DNA of 64,000 nt from Sanguinoderma infundibulare (GCA_032821775.1 JAVLRN010000002.1:3038001-3102000), one strand, 5' to 3'; shown: positions 10,937 to 22,148, counted from the stretch's first letter. A program made the numbers and translations. Notes: generated by a model from the sequence alone, not told the origin.

Positions 10937-12633
10937 GTCGAGTGCCGGTGGAACACCTAGCTTGGAGCAACGCTAGCGGGGAGGCTCTGCGAGACCAACG
11001 CCCAACGAAGCGGATTCAATCAACGGTTTTTATCCCACGTAAGCGATAGGGATACTATCCATCGACGCGACTTTCCGTCCCACCTGCGATCCGGGTATGT
11101 CCTGGGCGCTGTGGGCGTCGAAAGGTCCATGAGCGCTCCCACGGGGTCAATGTGCAGTGCAATTTGCAACGACTCACTATACGGTAGCTGCGACCTGTTC
11201 GGAACAAAGTCCGATGACAGGCGATCTGTGCAGGGACGCACGCGGTCAAGAAGGCCTTGACCGGTCTCCGCAGGTTTGACTGACGCCGTACTGGGCTTGC
11301 ACCGGGGGGTGGGACGATATGATAGGGGAAGCGTTGAGTGTGCGGCTGGAACTGAAGCGTTTATACGGCCAAGGGAGACGACATGGAAGCTGGCGGTACG
11401 CCGAGAAGCATGCGGTCATCCAGGCCAGACGGTGGTGGCTGACGAGATACCATTCTGGACGGTGCGGCGAGCTCTCTGCGCAGCGAATGGACCCTCGCAG
11501 GCCGCTGGCCATCCACCTACGGAATGCGATACGCCCGAGAGAGCTATTTTGTGCTACCTGCGCAAAGGATCATCTGGTGGAGGCGTCAGTAATGACGGTG
11601 TCCACGGGATGAAGGTCTTCACGGACCTGTGCAATGCAAAACGGGCGGCGCTTGGTCTCCGGGGGAATGTACTGATGCGTAAGCTCCCCACCGGTATTGG
11701 GAGAATGGATAGGTTCCGAGTAGAATCATCCGGCGTACCAGAGGCTTGACCGGACTCAGATGCATTGGTGCTCGCCGTCGACGTCACAGCGCTGGGCACG
11801 CTTTACAGCAGAGAATGCACAACAAAGCCGGAATGATGGATGTATTTGCGTAGAATATGCGTGCAACCGAAGCGTACCAAGTGCGACTGCACATCACCTT
11901 CCACCTGCATCCAGTACGATGGTGGTAGGAGCACCTCTAGATGGGATGGCGTAGCGCTCATTCAAGAAAAGTTGATTGGGAGTGTTTAGGGCAGGCCCAG
12001 ATTGTTTATTACACTAATAAACGAGATCTAATCGTGGGAGTTTGAGCCCACTATGTCTTCAATGGTCTTCAAGAGCCTGTTTTCAACTCCAAAGTACTAG
12101 TCCTTGCCCGTATGCAAACGCTTGCTGAGACCCTCTCCAGTTTCGCCATTCGTGAACTTCATCGCAGGAATGACGTCGACGAGTCTAGACTGTCGACCGG
12201 ACGGTGCTCTATTAATATTCCTCTCCATTCTGAACGCCATCGCGCGAATAGGCGTGAATCGTGAACGAGCAGTTCATGTTCTCCAGGACGTCCAGTTTCC
12301 TTTGCAAGCGCACAGCCGTGTTGGCTGCAGCTGCTAGTATCGAGGATAACAGCTACGTCCCTTGGCAGGTCGTAGACGACGGCCATACAAATCCTTTCCA
12401 CCGTGTCCCCCATCTCGTCCATCCAATCGGTCATCTATCATCGAAGTGGTGTCCATTTGGTGGCAATGTCAGGTATGAGCACAGTCGTTTCTGATGCTCG
12501 AGAACCCGGGGGAGCGCTTTGCACCTACAACGTCCCGGCTTCTCGAATCCGGGGTCCAAGTGGACCCGTATACAGCTCTAAACTGCGCGCGCAAACAAAG
12601 AACGGAGCAGGCAGCGAACGTACCCACCACAAT
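10937..12633. other. sedolisin 3 upstream region and long spacer
   Basis: The first ~700 bases are the promoter of sedolisin 3 (minus). A run resembling a TATA element (GATAAAAACC on the minus strand, about 11030) is matched at the same place before sedolisin 4. Bases 11278-11665 are listed separately as a duplicated block. From about 11670 to 12630 I see only short ORFs without motifs or coherent splicing; no gene is claimed. Confidence 0.45.
11278..11665 (-). repeat. duplicated upstream block, copy 1 (sedolisin 3)
   Basis: Collinear with 16570-16925 upstream of sedolisin 4. Shared anchors in the same order include ACGCCGTACT, GTGTGCGGC, GACGACATGGAA followed by CTGG.GGTA, and TGCAATGCA followed by CGGCG.TTGG. 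The blocks differ by many substitutions and small indels, so the duplication is old. It shows that the duplicated unit reached well beyond the coding region. Confidence 0.7.
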
Positions 12634-13768
12634 CTACAGAGAGGACATAGACTTGAGAAACTCCTTGATCTTCTCCCCCTCCACACCGTTCCATTCCGGA
12701 CGCGCCAGGCGGAACGCGTCGCCGACGCGGGCGTACGAGATATCGCCCAGACGGGCGACCGGTTTGAGCCTCGCGATGTCGACCAGACCGCGCCCGTCGA
12801 GGACGTCATTCCGGAGGTGGATGTACTTGACGAGACCGATCATCAAGGTCGCCGATAGAATGCCGCTGTCCGGGTCAATAATGTCCATTGCCTGGAACAG
12901 CTGTGGTAGGTCCGGGACTCAGTTATGTCCGAGGAAGGGGACAGTTCTGGGGAAGAAGGGCGAGTCGTACCTCGCATTCCATGCTGAACGCGCTCTCCTT
13001 AACCCGGGGTGCCTTGACATACATCTGCGGGACGGTTTCGTGTGAGAAAGCTGGTAGACCACGCCGCACAAGGCTGGGGCTTACGCTCGGCTCCTTGGTC
13101 AGGCCGCAAATGTCCCACTCGCTGACGTCGGGGGGCGCGTCGAGCGCGGTGACGTTCGCGTTCTCCGCGAACGCCTCGCTGATGATGTTCACCGTGAACT
13201 GCTTCGTCTTCTTGACATTCGCCGCGGTGTCCTTCGGGTCGCCCGTTATGTCGAGGTGTTTCGAGACGGAGACAGAGATGAGCGGGGGCGTCTGTGATAC
13301 CTGATTGAACCAGCTGCAAAGGCGGGGACAGTGAGGGAAAGGTATGTGCGTGCGTGAGAGCATGCTACCTGAACGGTGCGAGGTTCGCGACGCCGTCTTC
13401 GGAGATCGAGGAGACGAAGGCGATGGGGCGCGGGACGATTCCGCTGCTCATGAGCGTGTACTGTGAATAGTCAACCAGCCAGCACTAAACTGAGCGCACA
13501 ACCGCAGTGCAATCACTCACGATTTTCCTGTTACGAGGACAAGGAGGGGATTTCAATGTATGACAGATTACGATAACGAATGTTCCGCCAACTCTGCACC
13601 CTCTTTCGAGGGGTCAACGATGGTCCATCCAGCCTTCTCGCCCTCAAGCCACTTCCTGCCGCCGTCCGTGGCGATTATCGCCTGTCCGTAGGTGAATGTC
13701 GGGTTCGGGCTTTTGGTGTGTTTCGGGTTCGCCTCGCAGTTGAAGACAGGAAGCGGAGCAGGGAACAT
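12634..13768 (-). CDS. flavin reductase-like (FMN split-barrel) protein
   Basis: Probable FMN-binding oxidoreductase of the flavin reductase-like / DIM6-NTAB group. Read as exons 13768-13578, 13527-13521, 13460-13369, 13313-12971 and 12900-12634 (299 aa). Family landmarks: SSGIVPRPIAFVSSIS, NLAPFSWFNQVSQ, PPLISVSVS, DTAANVKKTKQFTVNI, and a C-terminal FGEV-type strand region (LVKYIHLRNDVLDGRGL). These match the usual residue spacing of the fold. The second exon is only 7 bases (G AAA ATC). It is required to keep the frame and restores the conserved SKIYTLMSSGI. It lies between two sedolisins but shares no visible function with them. The substrate is unknown. Confidence 0.88.
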
Positions 13769-14170
13769 CCTGTGCTTGTCGCGATCGTGTAGGCGATGGG
13801 AAGGGCGAGTGGCTGCAAGAGACTCAGATATAAGGCAAGACGACTCGTCTTTGAAAACAACGCTGCAGTTTCAGGAAGGATGCAGTCCGTCAGGTGTCCG
13901 GAAATCGCGGGATTGGGATAGTTCGGCCCAACGATATCGGTCAGATGCCTAGTACGTGGACGCACGACAGCCATGCCTGTCGCAGCGCTCATGTTTCCGC
14001 AGCAGTCCCATCGATAAGCCACCTGGAGAAGATTTCAGCTTCAGCACTTGGACAAGAACGGAACACGCTGCTACGTCACCGAGGACCATTCAACTGCTCG
14101 CGAGCAGCATCAATAAAAATTTGTCATGCAATCTCGTATGTTTAAGCCCAATGCAATGCTACCAATGATA
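13769..14170. other. intergenic: promoter of flavin reductase-like gene and 3' end of sedolisin 4
   Basis: A 402-base gap between the flavin-reductase-like start (transcribed leftward) and the sedolisin 4 stop. No ORF in it has coding features. Both genes run on the minus strand, so this is a tandem, not a shared bidirectional, promoter. Confidence 0.45.
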
Positions 14171-16398
14171 TTAGTGCGAGAAGCGTCTACACAACAGTCC
14201 CACCGCAAACGTCCAAAGAAAGATGTACATCGGCCTCGGTGTCCATATCCTACGCGTAGCACCGCTCTGAACGTTCTCGTTCAAGGAGCGGCCCATCGCA
14301 GCGTTCAAGAGCTTCCTGTAGTTCGGCGTTCCCAAACCCGTCACCTGAGCGCAACCATTAGCGCGTCGCACAGTGAATCATCCAAGCGGCGCTCACCGCG
14401 TCCCACCCAACGTCCGCGCTGAACCCTACGTCGCACTGAACGTTGTTGGTGCCGGACGTCACGTCGGTGAACGCGCCGACGCCCGTCGAGTACAGGAGCG
14501 GGTTCAAGAAACCGAGCGGGCTCTTGCCGGAAGCGAGAAGACGATCGTTGATCAACGCTATGATGCTGGCGAACGTTGGACTAGATGCGCTCGTTCCAGT
14601 GAAGGAGAACTCTGCGCCGTTGACGCTGATCGGAAAATTAACTCCTTGGGTCGACACGTCGGGGTAGGCGCGACCGCTCGCATTGTATCGACCCGCGTTC
14701 GCGCTCTCCAGGCTCTGCAAGTAAGCGCTGACGGAGCTGTCCTGGTAGGACGGTCGGGAGAAGAGGTTGGAGAAGCCCCCGGACGAGAAGTTGGCAGCAA
14801 ACTCCGGCGCAGTACCTTCCGTGGAGCCAACAGATGTAACGCTATGAGACACTGGTGTGAGATGCCGGTATACGACGGAACGAGAGAGAAAAGCAGGCTT
14901 ACAAGGGGCAACTGGACGGGAAGGAGGGCTCGAACAGTTCGTGGCTGCAGTTGTTCGACGGGATAGCGGCTATGGCTCCGCCATCGCCTGAAGCGACTAT
15001 GACCGAAGTTCCCCGTGCACCGAGCTGGGCATAAGCATTGCAGAGCATGCTGGCAAAAATCTCGTCTCTGATGACCTGTCAAACAGGTAGGAGAACGGAC
15101 GCACTGAGCGATTTGGACGTTGTCAGGGCTGTCGAAACCTGGCTCGTTGAAGACGTAGCTCGTGGTCAGCACCAGGGGCGGGTTGTCCTGCGCCAAGAGG
15201 TAGTTGGCCGTGTCGATGAGATCGGTAAGTTGAACTCCGTGCTTCTTGTTTCCAGAGATCAAATACGTCACGGGCACGCTCGTTGCTAGCCCCACGGAGT
15301 ACTGTATATCGCAGTTCTGGCAGAAAAACGGGATGAACGAATGTCGTGTTGAACCGTAAAAAGTCATCGACTTACCCCTTCAGGGTCTCCGCCTATGTCC
15401 AAACTTCCGTTGACAGAGAGAACAGTGAACGAGCCATGTTGAATGTCGGGCCGGAAGCGTTGGAGAAATGTCTGCGACGTCGAAGCTTTCAGCCTGGTGG
15501 TCACAATACATGCATCGCTGGTAGCTAACCTGGAGATCATTTTGGTCCGCGCTATCTCCTCCGAGGGCGCTCACCCATAAACTGTTGCCCGGAGAGGTTG
15601 CGGGCGCGGTCGGGATGGCATACAGAGTCTGCAAGCATTGAGGAGTGGTACTGCCTGAGCATGGATCAGTGGACGCAGGGTCGCCCCTACTATGACGTGT
15701 CTGTCGCTTCGCCGGAACTGTGACTGGAACCTTGGGACTTGCAGGAAGAGCGAATCTGCACCGATATTCAGCACGATACTCCGACAACAGCACGGACGAA
15801 AGAACCCTTACTGAGTTGTAGGATATACGAAAGCAATATGGTCATGCAAATTAGCAGGCAAGGAGTACGATAGAGTCCGGATCATCGTCGTGTTCGTCGT
15901 ATCGTGCGTGTACGCGGTGAAGTTGGCGGCTAACATGGTGTTTGCTCGAGACGCGGGGACGTGGACGGTCAGCACCTCGCCCGAGAGAGAGCGCAATTCT
16001 GGTGCAATGCCATGCTGTGCGAGCCAATCAGCGACAGCGGTGACGCTCTCAGGCTTCGGAGAGGCCAGGCGGGCTACCTGAGGGCGCAACGTTGGCTCCT
16101 GAGACGTCCAGGGTAGAAACGGGCTTGGGCGTACCTCATCCTTGGAGAGGTATCGACCATAGTTTGGGCTTGAAGGATCGCTGACGTCTAGGAGAGCTGC
16201 GTGGAGACCGGAGATATTGTTGGATGGGATGCCGATGACGAGCCGAAGGACGTGATCTTCTAATACTAGAGTTCTTGCTTGCGAGAAACCAGACGGGATC
16301 GAGGAGAGATGACTGCGACGAACGAAAGCGGGATGTGCGACGGTGGAATCGATAACAAGGAAAACAAGGACAGCAGGGAGCAGACCAGCCGCTATCAT
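14171..16398 (-). CDS. sedolisin 4 (S53), secreted, hydrophobic C-terminus
   Basis: Fourth protease of the array and sister of sedolisin 3. Exons on the minus strand: 16398-16135, 16077-15812, 15755-15530, 15471-15376, 15316-15105, 15049-14903, 14841-14397, 14344-14171 (609 aa). Signal region MIAAGLLPAVLVFLVIDSTVA. Catalytic Glu283 and Asp287 (PEGNCDIQ), oxyanion Asp377 (ASGDGG), Ser488 (TGTSASSP). The calcium-site region DVTSG..GWDA/VTGLG is present. Introns at YPTTQ and after GWDA are shared with sedolisin 3. The tail runs RPMYIFLWTFAVGLL, then has a short basic end (CRRFSH), so it fits a classical GPI signal less well than sedolisin 3. Exon 2 has the same 266-base length as in sedolisins 2 and 3. 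Confidence 0.94.
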
Positions 16399-17526
16399 AG
16401 CGAACGCCGGTTAAGCGTTAAGGTTGACGAGCACCACTAGCAGGGGAACTCTGTGAGGGAGCAATTCTAGAGGGGCTGGTACGACGAACAGTTTTTGTCT
16501 CATGCGGCTGACAGCGATGCTGTCCTTCAGCCGCACCTACTCTCGTGCGTCTGAAGTGCGGTGCTGGGGGTTACGCCGTACTCGCTGCGACCTGTCTACT
16601 TACAGGCGTGTCCGCAGGTCGTGGTGGCCCATTCGTCAGCACAGTGTGCGGCCGGTGCTGGCGCATATTTTGCCGTTCGAGGAGGACGACATGGAACTGG
16701 TGGTATGCCAAAAAATCAGGCCTGATTGAGAGGATGACCAGCCCATAGCTTGACCGCTGCGAGCGCCAAGGAAGGCTGTCGAAGCCATCCATCCAATCCA
16801 TCTGGGGAACAAGACGTGTTCGCAGACAGCCATAAGGGGTCATCATCGCGACGGCGGACATAGAAAGAAAGCCTTGACGAACGGATGCAATGCACAGGGG
16901 CCGGCGTTGGCGCTCCGAAGGGTGACCGTGTCTCGGCGGTCTGGTTGTCGTCCGAGTTGTTTGTTATGGTTCTGATTAAACGACAAAGATAGAACAGGAA
17001 TTAGGGCGGTCATATACATACATACTACAATCAGGATCATCCTGGGGCGGATGAGACATGGATGAGGCGAAATACCTGAACATCTGGCCGGGTTGAAGAG
17101 TTGCCGTCTACACTCCGAGTCGTACATCTCCGCAGGCACGGCAAGCGATGGGCACCATCCAAATCAGTTGTTCTGGAGGTCGTCGATTGGCTGCAGAGTG
17201 ACAAAACTCAGAAGCATCATAGTCGCAACGTCGTGGTAGGAGATTAACAATGATTCTTATCATTTCGACTGTAAGCGTTAAACGTTAACGCCAGGGTAAT
17301 TTGGCGGACCCTGAGTTAGGGTTAACGTCAAGGTGTGAAGTAATTCCAAACAAACGAGGCATAGATCTAGGCACATAACGCGGATAATCGAGCTTCCAAC
17401 GAGTCTATACTGAGCAAAAGCCAACTCTGTTACTTATATAAGTGCCGTCCCAATCGAACCTGGTTCGAGCCCTCTGCTAGTAACTTTCTTTGTTGCCACC
17501 ACCTTCCCCCTTGTCGAGACCAGACA
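16399..17526. other. intergenic: sedolisin 4 and MAD3 promoters (divergent)
   Basis: The left part is the sedolisin 4 upstream region, including the old duplicated block at 16570-16925. The right part leads into MAD3 on the plus strand. A TATATAAG element at about 17434 lies some 90 bases before the MAD3 ATG. No gene is visible. Confidence 0.5.
16570..16925 (-). repeat. duplicated upstream block, copy 2 (sedolisin 4)
   Basis: Partner of 11278-11665, in the same orientation and at a similar distance from its sedolisin start. The gene-proximal stretches also match (ACGGTTTTTATCC at 11028 versus ACAGTTTTTGTCT at 16488). The whole 5' flank was therefore part of the duplication. Confidence 0.7.
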
Positions 17527-19159
17527 ATGACCGACGTGTTCACCGACGAAGGCTCACCGATCGTCGACTGTGACGTCCTCGAAGCTGCAAAGGAGAACAT
17601 CCAGCCACTCGCCGCCGGACGGCGGGTCACCGCCCTCTCCGCCATCCTTTCTACCCCGCACGCCTTACGCGAGGCTCGCCTCTCCGACGCGCGCAAACGC
17701 CACCGCACCAACATCGCACTTGCGCTCGAAGATGACTCGGACGATGCGGACCCCCTCGGAGTGTACAGCAACTTCGTGTACTGGACAGTGGAGAACTACC
17801 CCCAGGGCCACTCGGCGGAGTCGGGCCTCCTCGAGCTCCTCGAAGAGGCAACACGCGTGCTCAAGGATGACAGAGGCGGGAAGTGGCGCAAGGACCTGAG
17901 GTACTTGAAGCTATGGGTGCTCTACGCGACCTACGTGGACAAGCCGACGGTAATCTACAAGTTCCTGCTCGTGAACGAGATCGGGACGGACCATGCGCTG
18001 TTCTACGAGGAGTACGCGATCGCGCTCGAGCGCGCCGCCAGGTGAGCAGCCCATCCCTTTGTCAGTATGGCACGGCCCTCACGAGTGCGAAAGACGCGAA
18101 GAGGCGGACGACACGTACCTCTTGGGCATCGCGCGTCGAGCGGTGCCGCTCGAGCGCCTTCAGGCCAAGCACCGCGAATTCCAGAAGCGCATGATGGCGT
18201 CCCCAACGCTTCCCCAGTCCTCTGCCGGTACCGCTCCTGCGTCATCGGCCAACGCCTCCAAGCGCAGAGTGCTTGGGGAGCCTCCGGCATCGTCGACCTC
18301 TCGTTCGCGCACAACACGCTCCATGTCCGCCCGTACGCCCTCTATCTCTGAAGACGTGTTTTCGGCCCCTGCCCCACTTCGTCCGAACGGACGGATGCCT
18401 GTGTTTGTCGATCCGTCAGGGGACGCGGAGAACGACCCCGACCAGGCAACGAACCCAACGCCGTGGCCGGAGCTCGGCACGCGCAAGTCGCGCATCAAGG
18501 AGAACACGGTCGAGGTGAGCAAGGCGGCTGGGACGACGTTGCGTGCAGGGCGGTCCTCGCGAGCACCGTCGGGCCCGAAGATCACTGTATTCCGTGATCC
18601 GGGCCCGGAGGACGCGTCGTCGTCGATGCCTCCGCCTCCTGTTCCTCCAGTGAAGAAAGAGAAGTCGAGGACTGCCAGCAAGAGCTCCATTTCGATTTTC
18701 CGTGACGAAGAAGAACCTGCTCCAGAGCCTGTGGCGAAGAAGAGCAGCCGAACGGGGAGCAAGGGCTCTATCGCAGTGTTCCGAGACGAAGACGAGTCGG
18801 GTCCGTCTGAGACTGAACCGGCGGCGAGGAAGGGGAAAGGCAGGACGGCGAGCAAGAGCTCGATCGTGGTGTTCAAGGACGAGGAGGAGCCGAAGCTAGA
18901 GGCTTCTGTTCCGCGTACTCCACGCTTCGTGCCCTTCCGCGACGAAGAGGTACGCTCATGTTTGTGTTGCATCGGGACCGTTGCTGATGCTTACATACAC
19001 TAGGCGTCGACCCCGTCCGGTCCTTCGTCCGCGGTGCCCGGGTCCGCCTTGAAGCTCAAGCCAGCGGAGCGGGATGTGATGCTGAATGCGGAGGCCGAGG
19101 CACTCCGCAAGGATCCCTTGAAGAACTACAGCGCGGAGGAGAAGCCAGTCGACGATTAA
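17527..19159 (+). CDS. MAD3: Mad3/BubR1-type spindle checkpoint protein
   Basis: Component of the mitotic checkpoint complex that inhibits APC/C-Cdc20. Exons 17527-18041, 18094-18949, 19004-19159 (508 aa). A KEN box sits at residues 22-24 (AAKENIQP), followed by the Mad3/BUB1 homology region I TPR domain at about 80-205 (YWTVENYPQG, LYATYVDKP, FLLVNEIGTDHALFYEEYA). A second KEN is at about 307-309 (IKENTVEV). There is no kinase domain, as in Mad3 rather than Bub1. The C-terminal half is disordered and holds four repeats with the core I-x-(V/I)-F-(R/K)-D. A related MPVFVD lies before KEN2 and FVPFRDE near the end. These fit the ABBA consensus for Cdc20 binding. I see no clear GLEBS motif, as usual for Mad3. 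Confidence 0.92.
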
Positions 19160-19464
19160 GCCTCAGTTTTTTCCAAGTTGCTTGCTATCTGATGGAACTT
19201 TGTACATGTAGTCGCTGAATGGTCATGCTTGCTTACTGACGCCATACTTGTGTGAGATCAACGGAGCTCGCTGGTTGTCGATGGGCGCGCTGTTGAAAGC
19301 GCGTCGCGACGTGTCGAGTGCATCACCTGACCGCGCCCTGCTGCCAAATCGGGCACATCTGCGCCGGCGACGATCTCGATGTCGCAGTCGTCGTCGCAGC
19401 CAGTGCCTCCTATACAATATACCACCAACTGCCTCCCCCATTGCCCCTTTGAACACCTCCCGTG

Positions 19465-22148
19465 ATGTCGTTCAAGAAGGGCGTCTTGTACCCAACGAAT
19501 CCCGCAACCGCAAGAGGAGCGGCGACGAAGCTCAGCTCGAGCAAGGACAAGATCGTCTATACGAACGGACGCTCCGTGATTGTAAGTACCTCAGCTGCCC
19601 ACAGCTCTTCAATTCACCCAGCCATCAACTTTCCATCGTAGATTCGGGATTTGTTGGTCAGTCATCCTCGCGCAACAGCACGATACACGGCGCGGACCTC
19701 ACGCGACGGATAGGATCCTGCCGTGTCGGTTGCCTACAGCGGCCATGTGCAGAACGCCACCGTAGCTCGCATCGCACCCTCAGGGTACTACTGCGCATCT
19801 GCGGACGCTGTGGGGAATGGTGCGTTTGTTCCGCTCTGTGCATGCTCTCCTGAACTGAGGCACGCGGGAAGTGAGGATATGGGATACCCTTGGAGATGAG
19901 CAGACCTTGAAGGGCGAGTACAAGGTGATCACCGGCCAAGTGTTAGTCTCTTTGTTGCCGCGGTTGTTCTGTCGTGTTCTGACTCGATTCTCTCGCTGTT
20001 TGAATGGTGAAGGAAGGATCTCGAGTGGGATGGCGAGAGCAAGCGGATAATCGCGGTCGGAGAAGGTCGAGACAAGTGAGTCCCCTTCCGCTTGCCACCA
20101 CCTTGGAGTCGTGTTCATCTCTTCATCTCTCTGTTTGGATTTGCGAAGATTTGGCCATGCATTCATGTTTGATACGGGCTCCTCGACGGGAGAGATCATC
20201 GGCCACGCAAAGGTGAGTTCGTCGGCATAGTAATTCTGTCTGCCACGGCTGAGGTCGTCAAGACTATCAATGCTGTCAGTATCAGACAGCAACGTCCATT
20301 CCGTGCTGCAACTGCTGCGGACGATGCTACCATCGTCTTTCACCAAGGTCACTTCTTATTCCGCCTTTTCCTTATGTAGTCCATGACGTTGTTTTCTAGG
20401 CGTACCGTTTAAGTACGACAAGGTCAGACGTGCGCGGGTGCGATTGAAGACCACTTAGATATCTCACACGAGTGCTTTCACAGACCATCAAGACCCACAC
20501 GAAATTCGTCCAAGACGTCCGGTATGCGCCTTCAGGCGACCACTTCGCCAGTGTGGGCTCGGACTACAAGATCTTCGTTTACGACGGCAAGACCGGGGAC
20601 ACTCTCGGAGAGTTCACAGACAACCCGCACACTGGTAGCATCGTAGGCGTCCATACCTCCTACTCGTTCCGTTCATAGTATGACCTTTCGCCCTGCGCAG
20701 ATGGCTTGCAGCTGGAGTCCCGACAGCAAGTCACTTGTCACTTCGGCCGCCGACTGCACCGTCAGGCTCTGTGTGTTTCGTCTTTCATTCTCTCTAGATT
20801 TTAGGCTAACCCTCCATGACCCAGGGGATGTCGAAACGAAGAAGGCGCAGATCACATGGACCCTCGGCTCCGGCGTGAACCACCAGCAGGTCGGTAACAC
20901 CTGGACTGTTGGCGAAAGCATCGTCTCGCTCTCCATGTCGGGAGACCTCAACGTCTTCGACAAGCGCGTCGGCGACAAGCCCGCGCGCGTGCTCCACGTA
21001 CGTGTGCCCTCCCCTCCTTCCCCTTTCGCCGTGTCCTGTGTTTCCCGCGTAGTCCCTACCCACCTCATGCTAACGTTCGAGGTAAACAGGGCCCGCAAAG
21101 GGCTATCACATCCGCCGTCAAGGCCCCAACCTCCGACTCGACATTCATCGTTGGGACCGCCGATGGCCGCGTGCTCGCACATTCAACCGAGTACGAGTAC
21201 CTCGGGGGTGACGCGCACGCGAGCTTCGTCGCCGGCCTCAGTGCGTCGCCCACAGGCACCGTCCACTCCGTCGGTTTCGACGACCGCCTGCGCGAAATCG
21301 ACGGCAAGTCCTACACGTGAGTGTCCTCTCTTCGGGCGTCCGACGGTTGCGAGAGCTGACCGCGCGCGCTCTACTGACCGGTAGGCCCGCGTCGTTCTCG
21401 ACGTCCGCACAGCCCAAGGCGGGCGTCGCGGTCAGCGGCGACTCGACGGTGTTCGTCGCCGAGGTGAGCGGCGTCGAGGCCGTCCGGTCGAACCAGAAGG
21501 TGTTCGACCTCCCGCTCAAGTACACCCCGAGCGCGATCGCCGCGTCAGGCTCCCTCGTCGCCGTCGGTGGAGAGGCATGTCCCCTTTCCAGCTTCCTCCG
21601 CCCATCAACCTGAGCTAACGACCGTGAACTGTGACAGGACCAGAAGGTCCGGCTGTACGCGTGGGATGGGAAGGCGCTCTCGGAGAGCGCGACGCTCGAG
21701 GGCAACAAGGGCACCGTGAGCGCGCTCGCGTTCTCCCCCGACGGCAAGCTCCTTGCGTCGGGCGACGTAAGTTCGCCCTTCGTCCTTGATCTCACACATG
21801 TTGACGTCTGCCCTTTCCTCCCTTGCGACCCGCTCCCCTCACACGCAGTCAACCGGGAAGATCGCGCTCTTCGACGCCGCCGAGCGCAAACTGGTCACCT
21901 CGCGCTGGTCGTTCCACAGCGGTCGCGTCAACTCGCTCTCGTGGACCGCCGACGGCAGGCACTGCGCGTCGGGCTCGCTCGACACACACGTGTACGTCTG
22001 GAGCGTCGAGAAGCCGATCAAGAACATCGCGATCAAGAACGCGGGCCCAGGCGGGATCAACGCCGTGTTCTGGCTGAAGGACGGGGAGCTTGCGAGCGCG
22101 GGCGCGGACGGGTGTGTAAGGGTGTGGAGCGTCACTTTCCATGCGTAG
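19465..22148 (+). CDS. AIP1: actin-interacting protein 1 (WD40, WDR1/AIP1)
   Basis: Cofactor of cofilin in actin filament disassembly, with two seven-bladed beta-propellers. Exons: 19465-19581, 19642-19656, 19714-19819, 19872-19941, 20013-20075, 20149-20212, 20263-20347, 20400-20422, 20484-20642, 20701-20770, 20825-20997, 21090-21316, 21385-21574, 21638-21766, 21849-22148 (596 aa, the normal family length). WD-type segments are regular: VRIWDTLGDEQ, GHAFMFDTGS, SDYKIFVYDGKTG, MACSWSPDSK, DCTVRLWDVETK, DQKVRLYAWDGK, VSALAFSPDGKLLASGD, DTHVYVWSV, DGCVRVWSV. Exon 2 is only 15 bases (IRDLL). The intron at 21575-21637 begins with GC rather than GT. A 305-base gap with a pyrimidine-rich leader precedes the ATG. 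The gene is convergent with EGD1. Confidence 0.94.

Noticed and set aside
13521..13527. Treating the flavin-reductase-like gene as frameshifted.
   Set aside because: A 7-base exon with normal introns on both sides restores both the frame and the conserved residues, so a pseudogene call is not needed.
2514..16398. Possible secondary-metabolite cluster (oxidoreductase among repeated genes).
   Set aside because: There is no backbone enzyme (PKS, NRPS or terpene synthase); the repeated genes are proteases.
17310..17330. GAGTTAGGGTTAACG, resembling a telomere repeat.
   Set aside because: Only one TTAGGG unit and no array; the region is flanked by ordinary genes.
17452..17478. CGAACCTGGTTCGAGCCC, resembling a tRNA B-box.
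   Set aside because: No A-box, acceptor stem or anticodon arm can be folded around it.
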